Origin: Anaerolineae bacterium | GTDB lineage: Bacteria > Chloroflexota > Anaerolineae > Promineifilales > Promineifilaceae | Reading direction: 5' to 3' | Assembly: GCA_028277515.1 (NCBI GenBank) | Contig: JANQGC010000129.1 | Span: forward strand, 1 to 18,947 | DNA: 18,947 bases | In this document: in pieces, positions 7,934 to 15,173 of the stretch | Layout of the letters: the number at the start of each line of letters is the position of its first letter | Position numbering within the stretch: position 1 is the stretch's first letter | The notes under the pieces: model-generated | Told to the model about the DNA's origin: nothing | The model's input: the letters and a program-made list of their open reading frames with translations, nothing else | The model's database searches: none | Position numbers and translations under genes: made by a program

Positions 7934-9262
7934 ATGAGCAGAGCTAAACTAATTGTCCCGTTTCTGGTTATTGGCGTCTTCCTATTTTGGGCTGTTCCAG
8001 CATTGTTGAAAGCCGTGCCGGATCGCTATGTTATGCGCCTTCCTGAACCTCTCCACTCTTTGGGTTTACCTGAAAACGAAGTCGCTATCTTGCCCACAGT
8101 ACCAGGACCAGCAGCGGCCGATACATTGCTGCAACCAGAAATCAAAGAGGAGGTAACAGATCAAATCATCCCTTCCCCTACTCTGAGAGTTGAAGGAATT
8201 CAGCAAGCACCAACTTCAATCAGCTCCACTTTTACACCCGTATCATCATCTACCCCGACACCCACAGCAACGCCCTCCCCTACTCCATGGCCTATCCCTG
8301 CTGCGGTAAGGTTGAATGGCATTCAACATAAATTTCAGGAATGGAATAACTGTGGTCCTGCAACACTGGCGATGGCATTGACGTATTTCGGTTTAAATAT
8401 CAACCAGGAAGAAACTGCATCCGTGCTCAAACCCAATCCTGAAGATCGAAATGTTAGTCCTTATGAAATGGCTGATTATGTGAATGACCAAACGCCATTT
8501 GAATCCATATACCGGGCAAATGGCGATCTCGATACATTACGAAGATTTATTGCCAATGATATTCCCGTCATTGTAGAAGTAGGTATTGATCCGCCAGGAG
8601 AGTTTCGTTGGATGGGCTGGTATGGCCATTATCTATTAGTTGTCGCATATGACGAATTGCAAGAACAATTTTGGGTTTATGATTCGTGGTTTGGAACCAG
8701 TGAAGAGCCTCTGCAAAACGCACACCCAGACGGCCGTATCCTATCCTATGTTGAATTAGAAAACTACTGGTCGCAATTTAATAACAATTATGTGGCTTTA
8801 TACTTGCCCGAACAAACAGACATAGCTTCTTCTATCATCGGCGCGAATCTTGATGATCAAAACATGTGGGAAAAATCGCTAGAAAAAAATAAAGAGGGTA
8901 TAGTCAATGATGCAGATAATCCCTTTTTATGGTTCAACTTAGGCACATCTTACAACGCACTCGGACTCCATGAGCAAGCAGCGACGGCTTTTGACCAAGC
9001 ACGGGCGATCGGTCTTCCCTGGAGAATGCTCTGGTATCAATTTAGCCCCTTTGAAGCATACCTGGAGGTTGGCCGCTACGAAGATGTCGTATTATTGGCA
9101 GACGTCACATTAAAAGACCGCCCATATTTTGAAGAATCATTTTATTACAAAGGATTAGCTCTAGAAGCTATGGGCGACAAACCAGGCGCCCAAGAGAATT
9201 TTAGGGCGGCGATAGATTTTAACCCAAATTATTTTCCTGCTGTAGAGGCGCTCAATACTTAA
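7934..9262 (+). CDS. Membrane-anchored C39-like cysteine peptidase with C-terminal TPR region (copy 1)
   Basis: The 442-residue protein has an N-terminal signal or anchor helix (about 7-26), a Pro/Thr/Ser-rich linker ending in STPTPTATPSPTPWP (about 106-120), a papain-fold C39-type domain (about 125-295) and a TPR-like helical tail (about 325-440). The likely catalytic set is visible: oxyanion Q135, C140 in NCGPATLAMAL, H232 in GHYLLVVAYD and D250 in VYDSW. The tail holds repeat-like NLGTSYNALGLHEQAATAFDQA and YKGLALEAMGDKPGAQENFRAAI segments. The layout implies an enzyme held outside the membrane on a flexible stalk. Its substrate is unknown, and there is no bacteriocin or ABC exporter gene nearby as in classic C39 systems. 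It starts at an ATG without a Shine-Dalgarno; the anchor helix directly after it supports this start. A paralogue follows. Confidence 0.85.
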   Translation: MSRAKLIVPFLVIGVFLFWAVPALLKAVPDRYVMRLPEPLHSLGLPENEVAILPTVPGPAAADTLLQPEIKEEVTDQIIPSPTLRVEGIQQAPTSISSTFTPVSSSTPTPTATPSPTPWPIPAAVRLNGIQHKFQEWNNCGPATLAMALTYFGLNINQEETASVLKPNPEDRNVSPYEMADYVNDQTPFESIYRANGDLDTLRRFIANDIPVIVEVGIDPPGEFRWMGWYGHYLLVVAYDELQEQFWVYDSWFGTSEEPLQNAHPDGRILSYVELENYWSQFNNNYVALYLPEQTDIASSIIGANLDDQNMWEKSLEKNKEGIVNDADNPFLWFNLGTSYNALGLHEQAATAFDQARAIGLPWRMLWYQFSPFEAYLEVGRYEDVVLLADVTLKDRPYFEESFYYKGLALEAMGDKPGAQENFRAAIDFNPNYFPAVEALNT

Positions 9263-9282
9263 TCTCCCGAATAAATGCTATT

Positions 9283-9315
9283 AAGTGACAGTCACCTTAA
9301 AGGTGACTGTCACTT
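9283..9315. repeat. Perfect 16-bp inverted repeat, GTGACAGTCAC family (copy 1)
   Basis: AAGTGACAGTCACCTT at 9283-9298 is followed, after a single A, by its exact reverse complement at 9300-9315. The same core, GTGAC-W-GTCAC, returns at 13182-13243. The element fills most of the gap between the two C39 genes. It lacks a T-run, so it is not an ordinary terminator, though a hairpin in the transcript would be strong. Confidence 0.85.
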
Positions 9316-9348
9316 GTTATGAGAAAACATTTAGATGGAATTACAATT

Positions 9349-10761
9349 ATGAAAAGAAGTACAAAAAACATCGTTATTATGCTGGTTATTCTTCAATTAA
9401 TTGTCATCATTGGATTGTTAGCCTTACCAACGGTCGTCCAGGCAATTCCAGGTCGTTATCGAGTAGCATTGTCCGAGCGCAACCCCTTATTAAGTGATAT
9501 AACCGAAGGGGTAATCGATGCTGTAGCACCGGTGGCGACGGCCTTGCCTGCGCCATCTCAAACCCAGACTGGAAATGAAGTTGATATATCTTCTTTAATC
9601 TCCAGGGAAGATACACCATTAGAGCCGGCAACTGTTTCCACACCAATCAGCACTGAACCACCCCCAGCCGCAATTTTAGAAAGCGGTGAAAATGAAAGCT
9701 CCTCTGCCGAAAGTACGCCATCTGAGCAACCTACCCTTGAACCGACAGCAACACCGACCGTTCTTCCATCTCCCACCCCAACCTCTCTACCCGCCCGGCA
9801 CGTACTGAATGGCATGGGTGTTATCAAACAAACATTCAACAATTGTGGTCCGGCAAACTTAACCCAGACATTAAATTACCTGGGCAGCGACATTACCCAA
9901 TCAGAAGTTGCCTCTTACTTAAAACCAAATCCAGAGGACCGCAATGTTAGCCCCTGGCAAATTGCAGATTATGTAAATGAACAGACACCAGGGTTTAACG
10001 CTATTGCTCGAAGTGGTGGGACACTGGACATGATCAAGCAATTTGTTGCTGCAGGCTATCCAGTCGTCGTTGAAAAGGGCTATGATCTACCTGATTCCGG
10101 ATGGTGGGGACACTATTTGACGATATATGGTTATGATGATGCGACACAAGAATTTCACTCTCAAGACAGTTATTTGGGTCCTTTTGATGGATCAGGACGA
10201 TTGGCTTCATATAACGAAGTAGAAGAATATTGGCAACAGTTTAACTATACATTTTATGTTGTTTACCAACCCCACCAGGAAGCAGAGGTCGCAGCCATAC
10301 TCGGACCTGATATGTTTGACGATTTTGCCATGTGGAAAAATGCGGCCGCACGGGCAGAAGCTGAAACTAAAGAGAATCAGGAGGATGCTATTGCCTGGTT
10401 TAATCTAGGAACAGCCCTAACTCGAATGGGTGGAATTACGGGTGAAACTCAATATTATGAAGGTGGCGCGCAAGCATTCGACCGTGCAAGACAAATTGGA
10501 CTGCCCCCGCGTATGTTATGGTATCAATTCCAACCGTATTTGGCCTATATGAAACTTCAACGGTATCAAGATATTATTGATTTGGCTGATGCTACTTTAG
10601 AAACCCAGGGCGGCCGCAACGTCGAGGAAACATTTTGGTATAAAGGGCACGCCCTGGCCTTTTTGGGCGATATTAACGGAGCCAGGGAAGCCTATAATGA
10701 GGCTTTAAGGGTTAACGAAAATTTCTATCCGGCTCAATGGTCTTTGGATGCGCTCAATTAA
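9349..10761 (+). CDS. Membrane-anchored C39-like cysteine peptidase with C-terminal TPR region (copy 2)
   Basis: This is a paralogue of the gene at 7934, with 470 residues from the ATG at 9349. The order is the same: anchor helix (about 8-30), a long Pro/Thr/Ser-rich stalk (about 65-148, with PTLEPTATPTVLPSPTPTS), C39-type domain (about 152-307) and TPR-like tail (about 343-468). Q161, C166 in NNCGPANL, H255 in WGHYLTIYGYD and D273 in SQDSYLG keep the catalytic set at the same spacing as copy 1. Both copies share KPNPEDRNVSP and RMLWYQF. An upstream in-frame ATG at 9319 would add ten residues but lies right beside the palindromic repeat; 9349 aligns better with copy 1. The sharing is clear in protein but silent sites differ widely, so the duplication is old. 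The function is unknown. Confidence 0.85.
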   Translation: MKRSTKNIVIMLVILQLIVIIGLLALPTVVQAIPGRYRVALSERNPLLSDITEGVIDAVAPVATALPAPSQTQTGNEVDISSLISREDTPLEPATVSTPISTEPPPAAILESGENESSSAESTPSEQPTLEPTATPTVLPSPTPTSLPARHVLNGMGVIKQTFNNCGPANLTQTLNYLGSDITQSEVASYLKPNPEDRNVSPWQIADYVNEQTPGFNAIARSGGTLDMIKQFVAAGYPVVVEKGYDLPDSGWWGHYLTIYGYDDATQEFHSQDSYLGPFDGSGRLASYNEVEEYWQQFNYTFYVVYQPHQEAEVAAILGPDMFDDFAMWKNAAARAEAETKENQEDAIAWFNLGTALTRMGGITGETQYYEGGAQAFDRARQIGLPPRMLWYQFQPYLAYMKLQRYQDIIDLADATLETQGGRNVEETFWYKGHALAFLGDINGAREAYNEALRVNENFYPAQWSLDALN

Positions 10762-10766
10762 CAATC

Positions 10767-11342
10767 ATGAGCGCGAACGATATAACCCTCCTCATCCGCC
10801 ATGCTCCTGTACAAATCGATCCGTCACGGCCGTCTCAGGAGTGGATGTTGTCTGAAGAAGGACGAAGAAAATGTGAATTGTTTTCAAATAAATTAATTGA
10901 GTACCATTTGTCACTGTTCATAACCAGCCAGGAAACGAAAGCTGTAGAAACCGGCAAAATTTTTGCAGCAGTGACAAACCTTCCGATTAAATCAGTTCCA
11001 GGCTTAGCAGAGCAAAGGCGATTGACAGCACCATACTTTAAAAGCGAGGGGCACTTTAAAGATGCCATTGAAAAGCTGTTTACTTATCCGGACAAACTGG
11101 TTTTCGGAGAGGAAACAGCCAATGAAGCCCTATTTCGTTTTCAACGTGCTATTGAAAACGAACAATTTAAACATCCAAATGCCAATACAGCCTTTGTGAC
11201 CCACGGAACGGTCATGACCCTGTTCATTTGCCATCATAATCCGAATTTGCCGCCCGTTTCCTTGTGGAACCAGTTAACCTTACCTTGTGCGGCCGTACTT
11301 GAACGACCCGACTTCAAGCTGAAGAAGTTAATTCTTTCTTGA
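10767..11342 (+). CDS. Histidine phosphatase family protein (phosphoglycerate-mutase-like)
   Basis: The 191-residue protein belongs to the histidine phosphatase superfamily, whose members form a phospho-His intermediate. The RHG-type motif is RHA at 11-13 with H12 as the nucleophile, E116 in GEETANEA is a likely acid, and H146 in FVTHGTVM is the second catalytic His. The second pocket Arg, normally in an SxxxRA motif, is Lys here (TSQETKAVET at 53-62, K58). This may alter the activity. The substrate cannot be assigned; members act on sugar phosphates, nucleotides, cobalamin precursors or proteins. The start at 10767, 5 bases after the previous stop, places the RHA motif near the N-terminus as usual. 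A longer frame from 10737 would overlap the C39 gene. It is probably cotranscribed with the C39 pair. Confidence 0.82.
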   Translation: MSANDITLLIRHAPVQIDPSRPSQEWMLSEEGRRKCELFSNKLIEYHLSLFITSQETKAVETGKIFAAVTNLPIKSVPGLAEQRRLTAPYFKSEGHFKDAIEKLFTYPDKLVFGEETANEALFRFQRAIENEQFKHPNANTAFVTHGTVMTLFICHHNPNLPPVSLWNQLTLPCAAVLERPDFKLKKLILS

Positions 11343-11366
11343 TATTTATTCTCCCTAAAAATAGGT

Positions 11367-11372
11367 TATAAT
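11367..11372 (+). promoter_or_regulatory. Possible -10 box for the aldehyde dehydrogenase gene
   Basis: A perfect TATAAT stands in an AT-rich stretch 25 bases after the phosphatase stop. No -35 hexamer is found at 16-18 bases; TTGATA at 11339-11344 is 22 bases away, which is too far. If used, it would give a leader of about 135 bases. Confidence 0.3.
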
Positions 11373-11503
11373 AATGGCAAAGCGGACCGACAATTTGCCT
11401 TTTCCAAGCCCACTGAATTTTAACATCTCATTTCTATTGAATGAACGAAACAAATCATTTTGGATTTGGCTTATTTAGTCCAAATAAAACCCACTGATCC
11501 AAC

Positions 11504-11509
11504 GGAGAG
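11504..11509 (+). promoter_or_regulatory. Ribosome binding site deciding the aldehyde dehydrogenase start
   Basis: GGAGAG lies just before two consecutive ATG codons (11511 and 11514). The spacing from GGAG is 3 bases to the first ATG and 6 to the second, so the second is favoured. It argues against the longer frame that opens with TTG at 11460. Confidence 0.55.
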
Positions 11510-11513
11510 TATG

Positions 11514-13082
11514 ATGACTGAAAAAGAACGGAAACATATTAAAGTAACCTATTCAACTTTAGCGAGTCCTGACCCGCTCCTGCACGAATATTACGATGAG
11601 GCCATTGAGGAGGCAAAAGCCAATTTTGGCCAAACATTCCCCCTATATATCAACGGTGAAGAGCGATTTGCTGACGAGACCTTCACAAAGGTAAGTCCAG
11701 TTGACAAAGACATCGTCATGGGTCATTTTCAAAAGGGCACGGTTGAGGATGCCAATGATGCGATTGCGGCCGCAAAAGCAGCGTTTCCCGCCTGGAGCGG
11801 CCGGCCTTGGCAAGAGCGAGTAGAAATATTGCGCAGAGCTGCCGACTTAATCAGCGAGCGTCTCTTTAACATGGGCGCCATCATGAGTTTAGAGGTTGGA
11901 AAAAACCGCCTTGAGGCACTCGGCGATGTGGAAGAAACGGCCGATCTTATCCGCTACAATTGTGACGCAATCGAAAAAAACAATGGCTTCAATTTCAAGC
12001 TTCTGTCCGAAAGTGACCAACATCATAATCGCAGTATTTTAAAACCATACGGCGTATGGGTGGTCATTTCCCCATTTAATTTTCCAGGGGCGCTTGCTGG
12101 TGGACCAAGCAGTGCTGCAATGGTCGCCGGAAATACTGTCGTATTAAAACCGGCAACGGATACGCCATATACTGGTTGGCTGTTGACCGAATGCTTCCGA
12201 GATGCTGGGGTTCCGGATGGGGTATTTAATTTTGTCACTGGCCCCGGTCGGACGGTTGGTCAAACCCTGGTCGATCATCCGGACGTTGCCGGCATTACCT
12301 TTACCGGCAGTTACGATGTGGGTATGAACATACTGCGCAAGTTTTCACATAGCAAATATCCCCGTCCTGTCGTCGCAGAAATGGGTGGTAAAAACCCAAC
12401 CATAATCAGCAAAAAGGCTGATTTAGATAAGGCGGCAATGGGGGTCATGCGTTCAGCCTTTGGCCTTCAAGGGCAAAAGTGTTCAGCATGTTCAAGAGTT
12501 TATGTCCATAAGGATATAAAAGATGAATTTATGGCTAAATTTTTAGAATTAACTGAACAAATTCAAGTTGGCGATCCTTCTAAAAAAGAAAATTTCATGG
12601 GTCCGGTTGCTAATAAGAGTGCCTATGAGGACTACAAAAAATTTGTTTCTGATTTGAGAGAAGTGGGTAAAGTCGTTTATGGCGGTGAAACTTTGGACGG
12701 GAATGGCTATTATGTCGCCCCAACGATTGTTGACGAGCTACCGGGCGATCATTATCTTTGGAAGCAGGAAATGTTTTTACCCATTGTTACTGTGGCCGAT
12801 TTTGAAGATATGAATGAAGCTATGGAAGAAGCGAATGATGTTGAGTACGGTCTGACCGCCGGATTTTTCAGCGAAGATGAAGATGAGATCCAATGGTTCT
12901 TAGACAATATTGAAGCTGGTGTCGTTTATGTGAATCGCGGCAGTGGTGCGACCACAGGCGCCTGGCCCGGATACCAATCGTTTGGCGGTTGGAAAGGAAG
13001 CGGATCAACAGGGAAAGCTGCCGGCAGCTTCTATTACGTCCAACAATATATGCATGAACAAAGTCAGACCGTAGTCGGATAG
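11514..13082 (+). CDS. Aldehyde dehydrogenase, P5C dehydrogenase-like (L-glutamate gamma-semialdehyde dehydrogenase group)
   Basis: This NAD(P)-dependent aldehyde dehydrogenase has 522 residues from the second ATG. It carries N189 in SPFNFPG, K212 in VVLKPA, the NAD-binding FTGS block (about 263-266), the general base E289 in AEMGGKN and the catalytic C323 in GLQGQKCSACSR. The paired wording GQKCSACSR and EVGKN, and the long N-terminal part before YINGEE, are typical of the 1-pyrroline-5-carboxylate dehydrogenase group, which makes glutamate from proline or arginine breakdown. No proline dehydrogenase is adjacent, so another semialdehyde substrate remains possible. The start was set by the GGAGAG site; ATG 11511 is nearly as good. 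The gene ends at a strong terminator and looks monocistronic, separate from the CoA-transferase operon after it. Confidence 0.88.
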   Translation: MTEKERKHIKVTYSTLASPDPLLHEYYDEAIEEAKANFGQTFPLYINGEERFADETFTKVSPVDKDIVMGHFQKGTVEDANDAIAAAKAAFPAWSGRPWQERVEILRRAADLISERLFNMGAIMSLEVGKNRLEALGDVEETADLIRYNCDAIEKNNGFNFKLLSESDQHHNRSILKPYGVWVVISPFNFPGALAGGPSSAAMVAGNTVVLKPATDTPYTGWLLTECFRDAGVPDGVFNFVTGPGRTVGQTLVDHPDVAGITFTGSYDVGMNILRKFSHSKYPRPVVAEMGGKNPTIISKKADLDKAAMGVMRSAFGLQGQKCSACSRVYVHKDIKDEFMAKFLELTEQIQVGDPSKKENFMGPVANKSAYEDYKKFVSDLREVGKVVYGGETLDGNGYYVAPTIVDELPGDHYLWKQEMFLPIVTVADFEDMNEAMEEANDVEYGLTAGFFSEDEDEIQWFLDNIEAGVVYVNRGSGATTGAWPGYQSFGGWKGSGSTGKAAGSFYYVQQYMHEQSQTVVG

Positions 13083-13132
13083 CTTTCCATTTGGTTTTAC
13101 TGAACAGATACAATTATTCATACTTGGACCTT

Positions 13133-13178
13133 TAAACCTCCCGGTGATTATATTATCGGGAGGTTTAGAATTTTCTTA
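13133..13178 (+). terminator. Strong rho-independent terminator after the aldehyde dehydrogenase gene
   Basis: An 11-bp perfect stem TAAACCTCCCG/CGGGAGGTTTA (13133-13143 with 13157-13167) is extended inward by weaker pairs to a small loop. It is followed by GAATTTTCTT on the plus strand. It lies 51 bases past the stop codon and separates this gene from the operon that follows. Confidence 0.88.
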
Positions 13179-13181
13179 GTA

Positions 13182-13243
13182 AAGTGACAGTCATTTCGGT
13201 CAATATCTGAGTGATAATATAGGTTATAAAGTGACTGTCACTT
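13182..13243. repeat. Spaced inverted repeat, GTGACAGTCA family (copy 2)
   Basis: AAGTGACAGTCA (13182-13193) and its exact reverse complement TGACTGTCACTT (13232-13243) are separated by 38 AT-rich bases. The right arm with its flank reads AAGTGACTGTCACTT, itself a palindrome around the central T. The core is the same as at 9283-9315. A GATAAT at 13213-13218 inside the spacer could be a -10 box for the operon, without a convincing -35 box. The right arm ends 12 bases before the start of the CoA-transferase gene. Confidence 0.75.
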
Positions 13244-13255
13244 AGTGGAACGTTT

Positions 13256-14176
13256 ATGCAAAACGACAAAACTTGTAATTTAGCACAAGCAGTTGAAACA
13301 TATGTTACGGATGGGAGTACGATAGCAATCGAGGGTTTTACTGCATTTATCTGTTTTGCAGCAGCTCATGAAATCATCCGTCAGAAAAGGAGAGACTTAA
13401 CGCTAGTCAGGATGACACCCGATCTCGTCTACGATCAGATGATTGCCGCGGGCGTGGCTAAAAAATTGATATTCAGCTATTTGGGAAATCCGGGAGTTGG
13501 CAGCCTGCACTGTATCCGCCGGGCTGTTGAAAAAGGGATACCCCATCCTTTGGAAATTGAAGAATACTCACATTTCGGCATGGTCGGCCGTTATATCGCT
13601 GGAGCTAGCAATTTACCGTTTTACCCCTTACGTAGCTATTCCGGCAGCGATTTGGCCAAAGTGAATCCAACGATACAATTTTTAGACAGCCCATACGGGG
13701 ACGGTCCAATTGCTGTTGTGCCCCCTATTAAGCCCGATGTTGCCTTCATTCACGCACAGCGGGCAGACATGAGCGGAAACACCCAACTCTGGGGCTTGCT
13801 AGGTATGCAAAAAGAAGTAGCTTTCGCCGCCAAAAAAGTTGTGATCATTGTCGAAGAAATTGTTGATGAGGCAATTATCCGCAAAGACCCCAATCGCACA
13901 TTAATTCCAGGACTCGTCGTCGATGCAGTTGTTCAGGAACCCTTTGGCGCGCATCCAAGTTATGTTCAGGGATATTATGATCGGGACAATGAATTTTATT
14001 TAGCGTGGGATAAGATTTCCAGGAGTCAAGAATCAACTGAAGCATGGCTCGAAGAGTGGGTATATTTGCTGCCGGATCGGGAGGCTTACTTGAAAAAATT
14101 GGGGTTAAAGGACAAAGGGCACTTAAACCCAGGAGACATGTGGGCTGAGGCAGTCAATTACGGCCGTTACGATTAA
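13256..14176 (+). CDS. CoA-transferase alpha subunit, glutaconate CoA-transferase (GctA)-like
   Basis: The 306-residue protein is the alpha-type subunit of a class I CoA-transferase, which moves CoA between acyl-CoA and a free acid. Visible family blocks include GSTIAIEGFTAF at 20-31, the glycine region LGNPGVGSLHCIRRA at 76-90, IEEYSHFGM at 101-109, AGASNLPFYPLRS at 115-127 and HAQRADMSGNTQLWG at 166-180. The partner beta subunit is two genes on at 15174; an EamA permease lies between, which is uncommon. The true substrate is unknown. Glutaconate, 3-oxoadipate and the IpdA-type ring-opening hydrolases of steroid breakdown are all relatives, and the alpha subunit alone does not choose among them. 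Only a weak GTGGAA precedes the ATG. It opens a long operon. Confidence 0.85.
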   Translation: MQNDKTCNLAQAVETYVTDGSTIAIEGFTAFICFAAAHEIIRQKRRDLTLVRMTPDLVYDQMIAAGVAKKLIFSYLGNPGVGSLHCIRRAVEKGIPHPLEIEEYSHFGMVGRYIAGASNLPFYPLRSYSGSDLAKVNPTIQFLDSPYGDGPIAVVPPIKPDVAFIHAQRADMSGNTQLWGLLGMQKEVAFAAKKVVIIVEEIVDEAIIRKDPNRTLIPGLVVDAVVQEPFGAHPSYVQGYYDRDNEFYLAWDKISRSQESTEAWLEEWVYLLPDREAYLKKLGLKDKGHLNPGDMWAEAVNYGRYD

Positions 14177-14198
14177 ATAGAATCACCTCTTAGACAAG

Positions 14199-15164
14199 AT
14201 GAGCGATAAAACGTTTCTAAATCGTTTTTCCAAAATAAAGGGGGGCTGGTTTATCATCATGGCTGCTGTGTTGTGGGGCACAACCGGTACTGCTCAAGCC
14301 TTTGCCCCTGCTGGTACTCAGCCAATGACAGTCGGCACTATTCGTCTGTTATTTGGTGCAGTAACATTAACGTTGTTGGCTGCATATCGCAGAGAATTAG
14401 GTGACGCACGCCATTGGCAAGCCTGGCTTCGCTGGACAACGATTTTAGCTGCAGTTGGTGTCGCTTTATATCAGGTCCTCTTTTTTGCGGCGGTTGCCCG
14501 AACAGGTGTCGCTGTAGGAACCATCGTCGGCATTGGCTCAACACCCATTGCTGCCGGAATTTTGGTCTTATTATGGTATCGGGAACGACCGGGTACCCGG
14601 TGGATTTTTGCAACCATCTTAGCGATTTTAGGTTGTTCGTTGCTCATTCTCACCGGTGGATCAATTCAAATCGATCCGGTAGGCATCCTTTTAGCTATTG
14701 GCGCCGGTGCATCATATGCATTGTACACTTTAATGAGTAAAGAATTACTGAACCAGTATCCTACCGGTACAGTTCTAACTATTACCTTTCTCATGGGAGT
14801 AGTTTTCCTTCTCCCTGTCTTGCTCCTGGGCGATCTAAGTTGGCTTGCGAATCCAATAGGACTTGGTGTGGCCTTGCATTTAGGTGTTATCACTGTTGGT
14901 TTTGCCTATTTATTATTTGCAATGGGTCTATGTACTGTTCCGGTCGCTACAGCAGCGACCTTAACTTTAGCTGAGCCATTAACAGCTGCCTTGCTTGGGG
15001 TTACCTTGTTAGGAGAAGTATTGAACTGGCCGGCCGTTGTGGGCATTGGTCTAATATTAGGGGGTTTGTTGCTACTAGAAATCAATGCCTCACCATCCGT
15101 TGCTGAGACACCCCCAATAGCCGTAGAACTAAAGGAACCAGCCAAGGATGAGCTGATTCAATAG
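14199..15164 (+). CDS. EamA/DMT-superfamily permease (ten-helix transporter)
   Basis: The 321-residue protein is a membrane carrier of the drug/metabolite transporter superfamily. It has two EamA halves, about 16-140 and 155-295, each with roughly five hydrophobic helices. Typical blocks are AAVLWGTTGTAQAF at 22-35, GAGASYALYTLMSKELL at 168-184 and LAEPLTAALLGVTLLGE near 257-273. The C-terminal 25 residues are polar and probably cytoplasmic. Members carry amino acids, vitamins, nucleosides or other small metabolites, often as exporters. The position between the two CoA-transferase subunit genes suggests it moves a substrate or product of this operon. There is no clear Shine-Dalgarno. The stop codon overlaps the GGAGA site of the beta-subunit gene, so the two are probably coupled. 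Confidence 0.88.
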   Translation: MSDKTFLNRFSKIKGGWFIIMAAVLWGTTGTAQAFAPAGTQPMTVGTIRLLFGAVTLTLLAAYRRELGDARHWQAWLRWTTILAAVGVALYQVLFFAAVARTGVAVGTIVGIGSTPIAAGILVLLWYRERPGTRWIFATILAILGCSLLILTGGSIQIDPVGILLAIGAGASYALYTLMSKELLNQYPTGTVLTITFLMGVVFLLPVLLLGDLSWLANPIGLGVALHLGVITVGFAYLLFAMGLCTVPVATAATLTLAEPLTAALLGVTLLGEVLNWPAVVGIGLILGGLLLLEINASPSVAETPPIAVELKEPAKDELIQ

Positions 15165-15173
15165 GAGAAATCA

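Noticed and set aside
9319..9348. Upstream ATG for the second C39 gene
   Set aside because: It sits beside the palindromic repeat without a ribosome site, and the start at 9349 lines up with the N-terminus of the paralogue.
8280..9785. Pro/Thr-rich segments in the C39 genes as tandem DNA repeats
   Set aside because: They are low-complexity protein linkers; the DNA has no regular repeat unit.
11460..11513. Longer aldehyde dehydrogenase start at TTG 11460
   Set aside because: It has no ribosome site, adds residues unlike the family, and the GGAGAG directly before ATG 11511/11514 gives a better start.
9283..13243. The two palindromes as terminal repeats of one transposon carrying the genes between them
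   Set aside because: Both copies are themselves inverted repeats, the enclosed genes are ordinary metabolic and surface genes, and no transposase or target duplication is seen.
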